A stretch of 64,000 nt of DNA from Rhodoplanes sp963840055 (lineage in GTDB: Bacteria > Pseudomonadota > Alphaproteobacteria > Rhizobiales > Xanthobacteraceae): NCBI GenBank assembly GCA_963840055.1, contig CAWIXM010000039.1, positions 148,923-212,922 on the forward strand, in the 5' to 3' direction. Made by a program: the position numbers and the translations under genes. Below are positions 11,118 through 21,690 of the stretch, piece by piece (positions within the stretch are counted from its first letter, which is position 1; the number at the start of each line of letters is the position of its first letter). The notes under the pieces are model-generated. The model was not told the DNA's origin and did not search any database. It saw only the letters and a list, made by a program, of their open reading frames with translations.

Positions 11118-12584
11118 ATGGCCGACGATAAGCACCGCCCGGACACGGGCCCGCCGGGCGAAATTCCTAGGGAGGAACAAGCGCGGCCCGAACAGCCGAC
11201 AGATAGCACCGCGGAGTTGGGCGCAGGCGCTTCGGCGGACGTCGCCACCGGGGATGCGACGGCGCATGCGGCGCCAGATTCGGAAGCCGGCGCCCCAGCC
11301 CAATCGGCGAATGGCGGGGACGACGCGGAAAAGGACGCGGCGGCTCCCTCTGCAGAGAACGCGCCCGAACAAGAACCGCCCGCTTCGCGCGAATCGCAAG
11401 AAGCGCAGGCGGCGCCCGTGCGGCGGCGCACGCCGTGGGGCGCGCTATTCTTGTCCGGCCTGATCGGCGGGGCGGTCGTTGCGGCGGCCGCAGCCTATGG
11501 CTGGCTCGTTTATACGGCCGACGAAGGCAGCATCATGAATGTGCTGTGGGCGCGGCTTGGCGCGGTCGAGCTTGCGGTCCAGGATTTGAATTCGCGCGGG
11601 CCACAGCCGACGGCGGCGCCGTCGGGCGGAGACGAGCTCGCTGCGCGGATTGCAAAACTGGAGGCGGCGGTTGCAGCGGCACCTAAGTCCGGAGCGCAAT
11701 CGTCCGAAGCCCAGCTCGGGCCAACCGATTCGGCGCTTGGCGAACGGTTGACGGGGCTGGAGGCCGTCGTGAAATCGCTCGCCGAAGTGGTGGCTCGCCT
11801 CGATCGTCGCGCGGATGAAACCGCCGCCGCAATTAAGGCGATGCAAGCCGATGCGGAGTCCGGCGTCGCGCCCGCTAAACAGCCATCCGATACAACCGTC
11901 GAAAAGGCGGAATTCGAGGCCCTGGCCCAGCGGGTCACGGCGCTCCAACAGAGCGCGGCATCGCTGCAGCGATCGGTCGAGCACACCGCGGCATCGCTGC
12001 AGCAATCGGTCGAGCACACCGCGGCGTCCCTGCAGCAAACAGCCGCACGCGGGGCGGTTGCGGCAGCGGCCGATCGGACGGTCCGGCTCGCCGTGGTCGC
12101 ATCGGGCCTGCGCAGCGCCGTCCAACGCGGCGCGCCCTTTGAGGGCGAGCTCAATGCGGCGAAGGCGCTGATGCCCGACCCGAAGGCGCTGGCGCCGCTC
12201 GAACCATTTGCCGCATCCGGCGTTCCGACCGCACAGGCGCTCGGCCGCGAATTTGCGGCGATTGCGCCAAAATTGGCGCAGATCGGCAAGTCTTCCGGCG
12301 GCGGCGACTATTTCGCGCGTCTGCTGTCACATGCCGAGCGGCTGGTGCACATCCGCCCCGTCAACGAGGCGGCGGGCACCGATACCGCAGCCATCGTCGC
12401 CCGCGCCGAGGCCAAGGCAAAGCGGTCCGACATCCCCGGCGCGCTGGCGGAATTGGGCAAGCTCCCTGAACCGGTGCGCGCTCCGGCCGCTGCGTGGATC
12501 AAGAAAGCCGAAGGGCGTCAGGCGGCGGTCGCCGCCGCCCAGAATATCGAAAACGCGGCGCTCGCGGCGCTTGCCAATCCATAG
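11118..12584 (+). CDS. Alphaproteobacterial Mic60 (mitofilin-domain) membrane protein
   Basis: This 488-residue protein has an acidic, Ala/Pro-rich N-terminus of about 100 residues, one transmembrane helix at about 107-134 (WGALFLSGLIGGAVV onward), then a long coiled-coil region and a helical C-terminus. That layout, and its place between hemD and hemY, match the alphaproteobacterial Mic60 family, related to the mitochondrial cristae organiser and reported to shape intracytoplasmic membranes. I prefer the ATG at 11118, preceded by GGGAGC; the ATG at 11103 is possible. The coiled coil includes near-perfect 33-bp tandem repeats. The call rests mainly on architecture and synteny. Confidence 0.8.
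   Translation: MADDKHRPDTGPPGEIPREEQARPEQPTDSTAELGAGASADVATGDATAHAAPDSEAGAPAQSANGGDDAEKDAAAPSAENAPEQEPPASRESQEAQAAPVRRRTPWGALFLSGLIGGAVVAAAAAYGWLVYTADEGSIMNVLWARLGAVELAVQDLNSRGPQPTAAPSGGDELAARIAKLEAAVAAAPKSGAQSSEAQLGPTDSALGERLTGLEAVVKSLAEVVARLDRRADETAAAIKAMQADAESGVAPAKQPSDTTVEKAEFEALAQRVTALQQSAASLQRSVEHTAASLQQSVEHTAASLQQTAARGAVAAAADRTVRLAVVASGLRSAVQRGAPFEGELNAAKALMPDPKALAPLEPFAASGVPTAQALGREFAAIAPKLAQIGKSSGGGDYFARLLSHAERLVHIRPVNEAAGTDTAAIVARAEAKAKRSDIPGALAELGKLPEPVRAPAAAWIKKAEGRQAAVAAAQNIENAALAALANP
11955..12045 (+). repeat. 33-bp in-frame tandem repeat inside mic60
   Basis: Two 33-bp units (11955-11987 and 11988-12020) differ at one base, and a third, partial copy follows to about 12045. Each encodes an 11-residue unit close to AASLQQSVEHT. 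Eleven residues is a natural hendecad period for coiled coils, so copy-number change would lengthen the coil without breaking frame. Confidence 0.85.
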
Positions 12585-12596
12585 GACTGGGAGACG

Positions 12597-14327
12597 ATGA
12601 TACGCGTCCTTTTGTTCTTCGTCGTCGTCGCCGCTGTGGCGCTCGGTGCGGTTTGGCTCGCCGATCGTCCCGGCGACATCGCCATCACCTGGCTCGGCTA
12701 CCGCATCGAAACCTCGGTGATGGTGGGCGCGGCGGCGCTAGCGCTCCTCATCGTCGCCACCATCCTGGTGTGGTCCATCCTGAACGGGATCGTTAAAGCC
12801 CCTGCCGCCGTTTCCGCCTTCTGGTCGCATCGCCGCATCAGCAAGGGATTTCGCGCCATTTCGCGCGGTATCATCGCGATCGGCGCCGGCGATGCGCTGG
12901 CGGCGCGGCGTTATGCTTACGAAGCGCGCCGGCTGATGCCGAACGAACCGCTCGCGCTCCTGCTCGGCGCGCAGACGGCGCAGCTTGCCGGCGATGGCGC
13001 GGAAGCGGAGCGAACCTTCAAGACGATGGCCAAGCGGAACGACACCAAACTGCTCGGGCTGCATGGGCTGTTTGTCGAAGCGCAACGCAAGGGCGACACG
13101 GCCGCCGCGCGCGCCCGCGCCGAGGAAGCCGCAAAGGCCGAGCCGACGTTGCCTTGGGCGGCCGAGGCAGTGCTGCAATATCGGTGCGCCGAGGGGGACT
13201 GGAATGGCGCGCTCGCCGCGCTCGACAACAATCGGCACTACGGGCTGGTCGCGAAGGATGTCTACAAGCGCCAGCGCGCCGTGCTGCTGACAGGCCGCGC
13301 CCTCTCTGGCGAAACCGATCGCGAGACGGCGAAGGGACTCGCATTGCATGCGTTGAAGCTGTCCCCCGGTCTGGTGCCGGCGGCGGCGCTCGCCGGGCGG
13401 CTGCTGGCCGAAGCGGGACAAACCCGCAAGGCGAGCCGCGTGATCGAGCAGGCCTGGGCGATCAATCCGCATCCCGACCTCGCCGCGGTCTACGCCGATA
13501 TCCGTCCGGGCCAATCGAGCCGCGACCGGCTCAACCGGATTCGCGGCCTCGCCCGGGTCGCCCCCATTCATCCGGAGACTGCGCTTGCGGTCGCGCGGGC
13601 CGCGCTCGATGCCCAGGAGTTCGGCTTGGTGCGGGAGAGTCTTGCCCCGCTGCTCAGCAATCCCACGCAGCGCGTCGCTGCGCTCATGGCCGAGTTGGAG
13701 GAAAGGGACGGCGGCGATATTGGACGCTCGCGCGAATGGATGACGCGCGCGCTCACCGCCCAGCGCGATCCGGCCTGGACCGCCGATGGTATCGTGTCGA
13801 GTTCCTGGATGCCGGTGTCGCCTGTGACTGGCCGGCTCGATGCATTCGAATGGCGAATTCCGATCGCCGACCTTGGCCCGCGCGGCCCGATCATCGAGCA
13901 CGATCGTGCCGGCATGCGGCGGCAACCGCCGCTTGCCGTGACGGCCGCCCCGGCTGCACCGGCTGCCGCAGCCGCCTCCGAGTCCAAGCCCGCTGTGCCT
14001 GAAAGCACCCCGGTCGCACCGCCGCAGGCCGCGACCGAGGCGCCGGCCGCAAGCGAACCGGCATCGGCGACGCCCGGGACTGCAGCTCCCGCAACCGCGG
14101 CGCCCGCGACCGCGGCGCCCGCGGCCATGGCGGACGCGTCGACGGCGGCAGCGCCCGCGACCGCGACCCCGCAGGAGGGCGCGCCTGCCCGATCAGGGGA
14201 CGGCGCGGTCGAGCCGGTTATCCCGCTCGTGCATGCGCCGGACGATCCGGGTCCGGAGCCCGAGGACGAACCCGGAGCCGGGGAAACGTCCCAGAAACGG
14301 CGGTCGGCCTGGTCGCTTTTCAGATAA
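12597..14327 (+). CDS. hemY: HemY-type TPR membrane protein
   Basis: The 576-residue protein starts with two hydrophobic helices (LLFFVVVAAVALGAVWLA and VMVGAAALALLIVATILVW), then the HemY_N segment with FRAISRGIIAIGAGDALAARRYA and a run of tetratricopeptide-like helices to about residue 440. HemY_N proteins sit beside haem genes in proteobacteria, but their biochemical role is unclear; this is not the oxidase HemY of Bacillus. The last 130 residues are an Ala/Pro/Thr low-complexity tail, encoded by repetitive GCGCCCGCGACCGCG-like DNA. It follows mic60 by 12 bp. Confidence 0.9.
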   Translation: MIRVLLFFVVVAAVALGAVWLADRPGDIAITWLGYRIETSVMVGAAALALLIVATILVWSILNGIVKAPAAVSAFWSHRRISKGFRAISRGIIAIGAGDALAARRYAYEARRLMPNEPLALLLGAQTAQLAGDGAEAERTFKTMAKRNDTKLLGLHGLFVEAQRKGDTAAARARAEEAAKAEPTLPWAAEAVLQYRCAEGDWNGALAALDNNRHYGLVAKDVYKRQRAVLLTGRALSGETDRETAKGLALHALKLSPGLVPAAALAGRLLAEAGQTRKASRVIEQAWAINPHPDLAAVYADIRPGQSSRDRLNRIRGLARVAPIHPETALAVARAALDAQEFGLVRESLAPLLSNPTQRVAALMAELEERDGGDIGRSREWMTRALTAQRDPAWTADGIVSSSWMPVSPVTGRLDAFEWRIPIADLGPRGPIIEHDRAGMRRQPPLAVTAAPAAPAAAAASESKPAVPESTPVAPPQAATEAPAASEPASATPGTAAPATAAPATAAPAAMADASTAAAPATATPQEGAPARSGDGAVEPVIPLVHAPDDPGPEPEDEPGAGETSQKRRSAWSLFR

Positions 14328-14376
14328 CCAGCCGCCCACGCAGCCGCGGAGGTTCGACCATCGCGAGCGCGCGCGA

Positions 14377-16203
<1,827 letters not shown>

Positions 16204-16543
16204 GCGCTTTTCCGAAAACGGAACGCGGGCCGTTTCGGCCCGCGAACTGCACTGAATATAGTCCCGATCAAACCCGAGGCAATGACGTCATTATGACGGC
16301 TCGGGAACGATCTTGGCGCTATCGAGGCAAACAAGCTGGAGGAATCAGCTTGATGGCGTTCTCGCTCGCACTCGATCGGGCGCAGCTTGCCATTTCCGAC
16401 CGGCGAGCGATGCTGAGCGGGGGCCGCCGTCCGCGCCGAGCGCGACTCTGCCCGTGACCCCAACCGCATCACCGTGCAACGCGCGAACCCGCATCAAGCA
16501 ATTGCGGAAGAGCGGGTCTCCAGCCGCCCCGGCCGGGCGCAGT
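16204..16543. other. Gap between typA and the M50 protease gene
   Basis: This 340-bp stretch holds the typA leader. I see no credible gene, tRNA or strong inverted repeat in it. Confidence 0.5.
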
Positions 16544-17662
16544 CTATGCGCCGGCCGCCCGACTCCAAGGCCCGACTCGGGCGCCCTTCGGCAAGGCGTC
16601 GCGCACCATCAGCATTTCGCCGACGGTTTCCGACGTCACGAGGCCGGTCAAACGGCCCGTCGGATCGATGATGCCGACCGCGGGCTTTGCCTTTTCCTGC
16701 AGCATGCGGAAGGCTTCCTCCAGGCGTCCGCGATGGCTCATAACCGGGATTTCGGTGGTCATCACCTCGGCCACTTTGGCATCAGGGCCGAGCTGTTTGA
16801 GCGCCCGAATCATCTCGTCGCGCCCAAGCACCCCGACCAACCGGCTCTGTTCATCGACGACAGGGAACACGTTCTGACTCGTCTGCAACAACGTCTCGAT
16901 GGCGGCGTCGATGTGTTCGCCCGGGACCAGCGTCGCATATTGCGTGATCATCGCGGCGGTCACCGGCACATCGCGCGACATCGCGCGGATGGCGACAAGC
17001 TGCGCCTCCGAGGAGGCGGCGAGATAAACGAAGATCGCGATGAAAATGAGCAACGGATTGGTGAATAAGCCGAGAAAGCCGAGCGCGAAAGCGGTCCATT
17101 GGCCGATCGTCGCGGCGACTTCGGTGGCGCGCACATGGCCGAGCCGCATCGCGAGCAGCGCGCGCAGCACCCGCCCGCCGTCCATCGGGAAGGCCGGGAT
17201 CAAGTTGAACAGCACGAGAAAGATATTCACGATGGCGAGCCGGTCGAGCATCGACACGTGCTCATTTTCGACCGCGCCGAGATGCTGCAACGACAAGTTC
17301 GCCCCGAAAAAGATGACCAGAACGAGCGCGATCGCGACATTCACCAACGGTCCGGCGACGGCGACCAACAGCTCCTCGCCGGGCGCTTCCGGGATGCGTT
17401 CGAGCCGGGAGACTCCGCCGATCGGCAACAGGATGACGTCGCGAGTGGAAACGCCGAAGGCGCGGGCAGTGAAGATATGTCCGAACTCGTGCGCCACCAC
17501 GCAGGCAAACAGCAGAATCAGGAAAGCAAGCCCGTTCCACGCTGCCTCGGGACCGCCTTGAACCCAGCTCGCCACGAAGATCCAAACGAGAAATAGAATA
17601 AACGTAATGTGGATACGGACCGCCGTGCCCGCTATCGAACCGATATTGACCGACCAGCCCAT
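16544..17662 (-). CDS. Site-2 protease family (M50) zinc metalloprotease with CBS pair
   Basis: The 372-residue membrane protein carries the zinc motif HEFGH at residues 58-62 in the second transmembrane segment and a second metal ligand in NLIPAFPMDGGRVLRALL. Both are hallmarks of intramembrane S2P proteases, in the SpoIVFB-like subgroup. Residues from about 235 to 355 form two CBS domains (ATLVPGEHIDAAIETLLQT and EVMTTEIPVMSHRGRLEEAF), which usually bind adenine nucleotides and gate activity. The substrate cannot be told from context. The start at 17662 gives the conserved MGWSVNIGSIAGTAVRIH opening. Confidence 0.92.
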   Translation of the reverse strand: MGWSVNIGSIAGTAVRIHITFILFLVWIFVASWVQGGPEAAWNGLAFLILLFACVVAHEFGHIFTARAFGVSTRDVILLPIGGVSRLERIPEAPGEELLVAVAGPLVNVAIALVLVIFFGANLSLQHLGAVENEHVSMLDRLAIVNIFLVLFNLIPAFPMDGGRVLRALLAMRLGHVRATEVAATIGQWTAFALGFLGLFTNPLLIFIAIFVYLAASSEAQLVAIRAMSRDVPVTAAMITQYATLVPGEHIDAAIETLLQTSQNVFPVVDEQSRLVGVLGRDEMIRALKQLGPDAKVAEVMTTEIPVMSHRGRLEEAFRMLQEKAKPAVGIIDPTGRLTGLVTSETVGEMLMVRDALPKGARVGPWSRAAGA

Positions 17663-17888
17663 GGCTCCGCCTCCGCCGCGCCGCTAAAATGCAGCAAGGG
17701 ATGAAGAATAGATATGAGTTCGGAGCCGCGCGCGCCAGCGGTGATGCCGCGAGGGAGCGCGTTCGCTTAGAGCGCAAGACCATTGCGCAGTCGGGGGCGC
17801 TTGCGCCGCGGGCGATTTAGGTTCTGGATTCACTCCCAAGCTGCGTCGGCCCCAATACAGGCGACACAACGAAGCGGGAGAGAATCAG

Positions 17889-18182
17889 ATGGCGGAAAAG
17901 CTGAGCGGAGATCGACGCCGTGAGGCGCTTGCCAGATTATCGGGCTGGTGCGAGGCCGATGGGCGGGACGCGATTACGAAAACATTCACATTTGCCGATT
18001 TCAGTGCGGCATTCGGGTTCATGACCCGCGTCGCGCTCGCCGCCGAGAAGCTTGACCATCATCCTGAATGGTTCAATGTGTACAAGACGGTCGAGGTGAC
18101 TCTCGCGACCCATGATGCGGGGGGCCTCACCATGCGCGACGTGACACTGGCCGAGACGATGGATCGCATCGCCGGCAAGTAG
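17889..18182 (+). CDS. 4a-hydroxytetrahydrobiopterin dehydratase (PCD/DCoH family)
   Basis: The 97-residue protein has the pterin-carbinolamine dehydratase motif in EKLDHHPEWFNVYKTVEVTL with the catalytic histidines, and the expected two-layer fold length. It regenerates quinonoid pterin after aromatic amino acid hydroxylation; in bacteria without a hydroxylase it may have another pterin role. GGGAGAGAATC precedes the ATG. It is followed 87 bp later by a DUF1232 gene in the same direction. Confidence 0.93.
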   Translation: MAEKLSGDRRREALARLSGWCEADGRDAITKTFTFADFSAAFGFMTRVALAAEKLDHHPEWFNVYKTVEVTLATHDAGGLTMRDVTLAETMDRIAGK

Positions 18183-18269
18183 GGCGGTGACCCTCGCCCT
18201 CCGCGCAAACACCAGAATGACCGACGTGGCGCATGCGTTCGTGCGCCAGGGAATGTTGGAGGATCGGCG

Positions 18270-18647
18270 ATGCATTACCGTTACGCGGGTGCAAGCGGCT
18301 TCGGCGTAAGCGACGAGGCGCAAGCGTGGCGCGACGAGGACCTGGTGCGTCGCGGCTTTTGGGCAAAAACGCGGCGAGTCGCGGCGAAGTTGCCGTTCGC
18401 CGAAGACCTTATCGCCGGCTATTATTGTGCGTTCGACCGCAATACGCCGCGTCAGGTCCGGATTGCGCTGTTGGGCGCGCTCGCCTATTTCGTGCTGCCG
18501 TTTGACGCGATGCCGGACCTGATGCCGGCGCTTGGATTCGCCGACGATGCGGCGGTGTTGGCGACCGTGGTCCAGCTCGTCGCATCGCATATTTTGCCGA
18601 GCCATCGTGCCGCCGCCCGCGATGCGCTCGATCGACTGGCACAATGA
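18270..18647 (+). CDS. YkvA/DUF1232 family small membrane protein
   Basis: The 125-residue protein has the DUF1232 core in RQVRIALLGALAYFVLPFDAMPDLMPALGFADDAAVLATVVQLV, with the family's PxDxxPDxxPxxGxxDDA pattern. A C-terminal helix with SHRAAARDALDRL follows. The function of the family is unknown; it is usually membrane associated. The same strand and short distance suggest it is transcribed with the pterin dehydratase gene. Confidence 0.88.
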   Translation: MHYRYAGASGFGVSDEAQAWRDEDLVRRGFWAKTRRVAAKLPFAEDLIAGYYCAFDRNTPRQVRIALLGALAYFVLPFDAMPDLMPALGFADDAAVLATVVQLVASHILPSHRAAARDALDRLAQ

Positions 18648-18832
18648 CCGCTCCGATGCGGGAGGTGGCGTCCTGAATCGGCATACTATCGTCGCCTGTT
18701 CGCCTTCCCGACGCCAACAACTTCAGTACGCTTGACGCGTCCGGCTTCGACGACGAGCAGCAGTCGATGGTTGGAATCATATCCGTAGCATAAAGAGTTA
18801 CAATGCATATGCGCATCGTAGGAGGCTTGACG

Positions 18833-19414
18833 ATGACGACATTGATTCACTGGAGGTCCGGCTCGGTCTGCGGCATTCTGCTTGCAGCCGCCTTCGGCTT
18901 AGGCGGACAGTTGAGCGCCATCGACCTTGCGCACGCGCAGACGCGGTCGGCCGCAGTGTCCGGCAGTTCACAGCCGCAGCTTCTCGGTCAATTCGGCGAT
19001 TGGGGCGCTTACGCCGCGAGTCCGGGCGGACGGAAAGTATGCTTTGCCCTCGCAAAGCCTGCCAGCGCCAAGACCGACCCGCCCAACAGGGCGCGCGACC
19101 CCATATATCTATTCATCTCCTCGCGGCCGGCCGACAATGTGCAGAACGAAGTTTCCGTGATGTTCGGCTACCCCTTAAAGCCTAACGTTGAGGCGTCGCT
19201 GGAAGTCGGCGGCTCGAACTTCTCGATGTACACGCAAAGCGATGGCGGCTGGGTCAAGAACGCCGCGGAAGAGCCGCGGCTCGTCGAAGCGATGCGCAAG
19301 GCTAACGATATGACGGTGAAAGGCATTTCCACGCGCGGCACGGAGACAACCGACGTGTACTCGCTCAAGGGGCTCTCTCAAGCGCTCGACCGCGTCGCTC
19401 AGGAGTGCCGCTAG
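18833..19414 (+). CDS. Invasion-associated locus B (IalB)-like secreted protein
   Basis: The 193-residue protein starts at the ATG at 18833, which has a strong AGGAGG ribosome site seven bases upstream; the earlier ATG at 18803 lacks one. A signal peptide (CGILLAAAFGLGG to about AHAQ) precedes a domain with QFGDWGAYAASPGGRKVCFALAKP and YPLKPNVEASLEVGGSNFSMYT, typical of IalB-family proteins. These are periplasmic proteins, named in Bartonella for host-cell invasion but common in free-living relatives. The two conserved cysteines (in KVCFAL and QECR) could form a disulfide. Confidence 0.87.
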   Translation: MTTLIHWRSGSVCGILLAAAFGLGGQLSAIDLAHAQTRSAAVSGSSQPQLLGQFGDWGAYAASPGGRKVCFALAKPASAKTDPPNRARDPIYLFISSRPADNVQNEVSVMFGYPLKPNVEASLEVGGSNFSMYTQSDGGWVKNAAEEPRLVEAMRKANDMTVKGISTRGTETTDVYSLKGLSQALDRVAQECR

Positions 19415-19422
19415 TTTCAATG

Positions 19423-19472
19423 GTCGCATTTTCTGCGGCGAACCGGTTCCCACTTCGCCGGAAAATGCTCTA
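19423..19472. repeat. Palindromic repeat copy 1 (GCATTTTC / GAAAATGC)
   Basis: The outer arms GCATTTTC and GAAAATGC, then GCGGCGAA and TTCGCCG, pair around GGTTCCCA. The element lies between the convergent IalB-like and patatin genes and touches the patatin stop, so it can fold as a shared terminator hairpin. A second copy with an enlarged loop is at 46973-47047. Confidence 0.8.
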
Positions 19473-20822
19473 ATCGGCCGGCTGGCGCTGCGGGGCTGCC
19501 GCCTGCGGCGGCGTCGCTTCGGGCATGGCGTGGCGGAACGGGTCGTCGCTCCGGCCCTGCTGGCGACCTGCCTCGAACAGCGCCTTCATGTACTCCGGAT
19601 CGAACAGGCCGCGGCTCGGAACGTCGAAGCCCTGGTCTACATAGGCGACGTTGAAGTCGGTCCCGCTCCGACGCGCCGCGCCCGCGATGAGGATCGCGGC
19701 GCTGCGGCTCGCGCGCTTGACGCCGATCGACAGCGAACGGCCCAGCACGCCGACAAGGCTACGGTCGGTCATCGCGAATTCCGTCATCAGCTTGCTGTTG
19801 AGGATCAGCGTGACCTGCGAGGCGGGCAGGCGGGGCGAGGAAGTGGCAAGCAAGATCGAATCCGGCGCTATATAGATAGTGGCCGCGAGGCCGCCGTCGG
19901 CATGCAATTCCGAGAAGCGCCGCCCGTTCGCCTCGACCTCGACCGGCACCGGCGGGAACAGCCCCGGTATGGCGCTGGTCGCGACCAGAATCTCGCGGAA
20001 GAGCTTCAACGCGGCGTCGCCGCCGGCGGCGGCGATCGCGCCCATATTCCAGGCGACCGGCCGGCCGGAATCGAGATCTGTGGTGACGACGATCAGGCGT
20101 CGTCCACGGCGGTGTTCGGCCGCGATGGCGGCGAGGAGCTGCGGCGTGATACGCTTGGCGATGAATTCGTGCAACGGCCAAGTGTCCAACAGACTGTCGA
20201 CCGTGCGACGATCCTCGAATACGTCGGCGGCGGTAATGGCTGTGAAGTCGCGCTTGAGGTCGGGATCGCGAGCAGAGCCGAGAAAAGCGAACGGCGCGAG
20301 CAGGGCACCAGAGCTCACCCCGGTCACCACCGAATAGTTGGGGCGCCGGCCGGTTTCCGATAGCCCCGTCAGCAAGCCGGCGCCAAATGCGGAATCTTCG
20401 CCGCCGGCCGACAATGCGAGCCACGGACCGTTGAGCTGCCCGAGCGCGCGCCGGTACTGCTCTTCGGAATCGGCCCAAAATCGTGCATCTGGAATGCCCG
20501 GAATGACGGCGGCGGCTTGCTGCTCTTGGGTGAATTCTGCCCGCGGAGGCGGGCCTTTGGCTTTGGTTTGTGGGATCGCTTGCGGCTGTTGCGCTGCTTT
20601 GGGAGCGCGCTTGGACCGGCGTGCGGCGATCTGCTCGTAACGCAGTTTGTTCGACGCAGCGGCGCGGGGCGCACAAGCGGCAGAACCATCGGCGCGGTCG
20701 GGCTGCAAACAGGCGGTCCCGCTCACGCTTGGCGCGGCAAGCCCGAGATCGGCGGAAAAGATCATGATCGCCGTGCAGATGAGACCAGCGGCGAGCATCT
20801 TAGAGCGGCGGGTCGACTGCAT
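19470..20822 (-). CDS. Patatin-like phospholipase, exported
   Basis: The 450-residue protein opens with a signal-type hydrophobic stretch (LAAGLICTAIMIFSADLGLAA), followed by about 90 disordered residues rich in Arg, Lys, Gln and Pro. The catalytic domain has the oxyanion loop in LSAGGEDSAFGAG (138-149), nucleophile S170 in GVSSG and D309 in HADGG, which is the Ser-Asp dyad of patatins. It should act as an acyl hydrolase in the periplasm or outer membrane. It is convergent with the IalB-like gene. Substrate is unknown. Confidence 0.9.
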   Translation of the reverse strand: MQSTRRSKMLAAGLICTAIMIFSADLGLAAPSVSGTACLQPDRADGSAACAPRAAASNKLRYEQIAARRSKRAPKAAQQPQAIPQTKAKGPPPRAEFTQEQQAAAVIPGIPDARFWADSEEQYRRALGQLNGPWLALSAGGEDSAFGAGLLTGLSETGRRPNYSVVTGVSSGALLAPFAFLGSARDPDLKRDFTAITAADVFEDRRTVDSLLDTWPLHEFIAKRITPQLLAAIAAEHRRGRRLIVVTTDLDSGRPVAWNMGAIAAAGGDAALKLFREILVATSAIPGLFPPVPVEVEANGRRFSELHADGGLAATIYIAPDSILLATSSPRLPASQVTLILNSKLMTEFAMTDRSLVGVLGRSLSIGVKRASRSAAILIAGAARRSGTDFNVAYVDQGFDVPSRGLFDPEYMKALFEAGRQQGRSDDPFRHAMPEATPPQAAAPQRQPAD

Positions 20823-20914
20823 TCATTTCCCTGTTGCTTTCCATGGCGGCCCCGTTTGATGCCAGCCGCTCCTGAAACGTCGGGCCTTCTAGCACGACCG
20901 CCAACTTTTGACAG

Positions 20915-21358
20915 CTATCCGCGCCGCACGACGAAATAGGCGCCGAGCAGGGACAGGATGCCGGCCAGGCACATCACCGCGAGCCCGATGCCGACGCTTG
21001 CTGCGGGGGGAAGGCCGGGCGGCGCGGCGGCCTGATGGCCGATGAGCGTCAGCGCCACGACCGCGGCGGCGCCGGCAAGCCAGCGGATGGTCTGGGAGTG
21101 CACGGGATGGGCGGCGAGGTACTTTGACAATACGGCGATGAGGGAGCCGGCGACGAAGGAAATGCCGGCGATGAGCCACCAGGCGAAGGCGGCGCGCAAT
21201 TGCGCCGTCTGCGGCCCGCGTAGACCGCGCCAGACCGCCCCGAGATCGAGACCGAAATGGGCTAGTACTACCTGCGCCGCAACCGAGAGGCACACGCCGC
21301 TAATGAGAGCGACACCAAGGACGAATAAGCGCGGATACGATTGCTGGTCGTGGGGCAT
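20915..21358 (-). CDS. Hypothetical four-helix membrane protein
   Basis: The 147-residue protein has four hydrophobic segments (LFVLGVALISGVCLSVAAQVV, FAWWLIAGISFVAGSLIAVL, WLAGAAAVVALTLIGH and VGIGLAVMCLAGILSLLGAYFVV). I do not recognise the family. Codon use matches neighbouring genes, and the GC-rich shadow frames do not explain its regular helix pattern. It is on the same strand as the patatin gene, about 90 bp upstream of it, so it could be co-transcribed. Confidence 0.7.
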   Translation of the reverse strand: MPHDQQSYPRLFVLGVALISGVCLSVAAQVVLAHFGLDLGAVWRGLRGPQTAQLRAAFAWWLIAGISFVAGSLIAVLSKYLAAHPVHSQTIRWLAGAAAVVALTLIGHQAAAPPGLPPAASVGIGLAVMCLAGILSLLGAYFVVRRG

Positions 21359-21580
21359 CGGAATTGAACGGGCTCAGGCTGTTCGATCGGCGGCGGCGGA
21401 ACGGTTTCGTTTATGCGGCGCTCGCCACGCAGCGCCTCCGGGCTTAAAGCATCTTCATGTCCTTTTCGCCCGGCGGGTCAATACATCAAGGGTCGTGCCC
21501 GCTGAAGCGGCAGGCCACGTGGTGCCGTTCGAACCGACCCCGAGTGTGCGCGCGGGCGAGCGCAGCGTGCGCCAGTGATC

Positions 21581-21605
21581 GGAACAAGGGCTCCGTTGCT
21601 TTGTT
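21581..21605 (+). promoter_or_regulatory. Probable EcfG (general stress) promoter
   Basis: GGAAC at 21581-21585 is followed after 16 bases by TGTT at 21602-21605, one mismatch from the EcfG consensus GGAAC-N16/17-CGTT of Rhizobiales. It lies 85 bp upstream of the DUF892 gene, whose family is often stress-induced. Confidence 0.5.
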
Positions 21606-21690
21606 GACCCACGAGCGCAAGTCGCGGACGACCCTCGGAGCGCGCGCCGCGGGCTATCGGTCGGTATCATCAACCAGAATAGGATGATCT

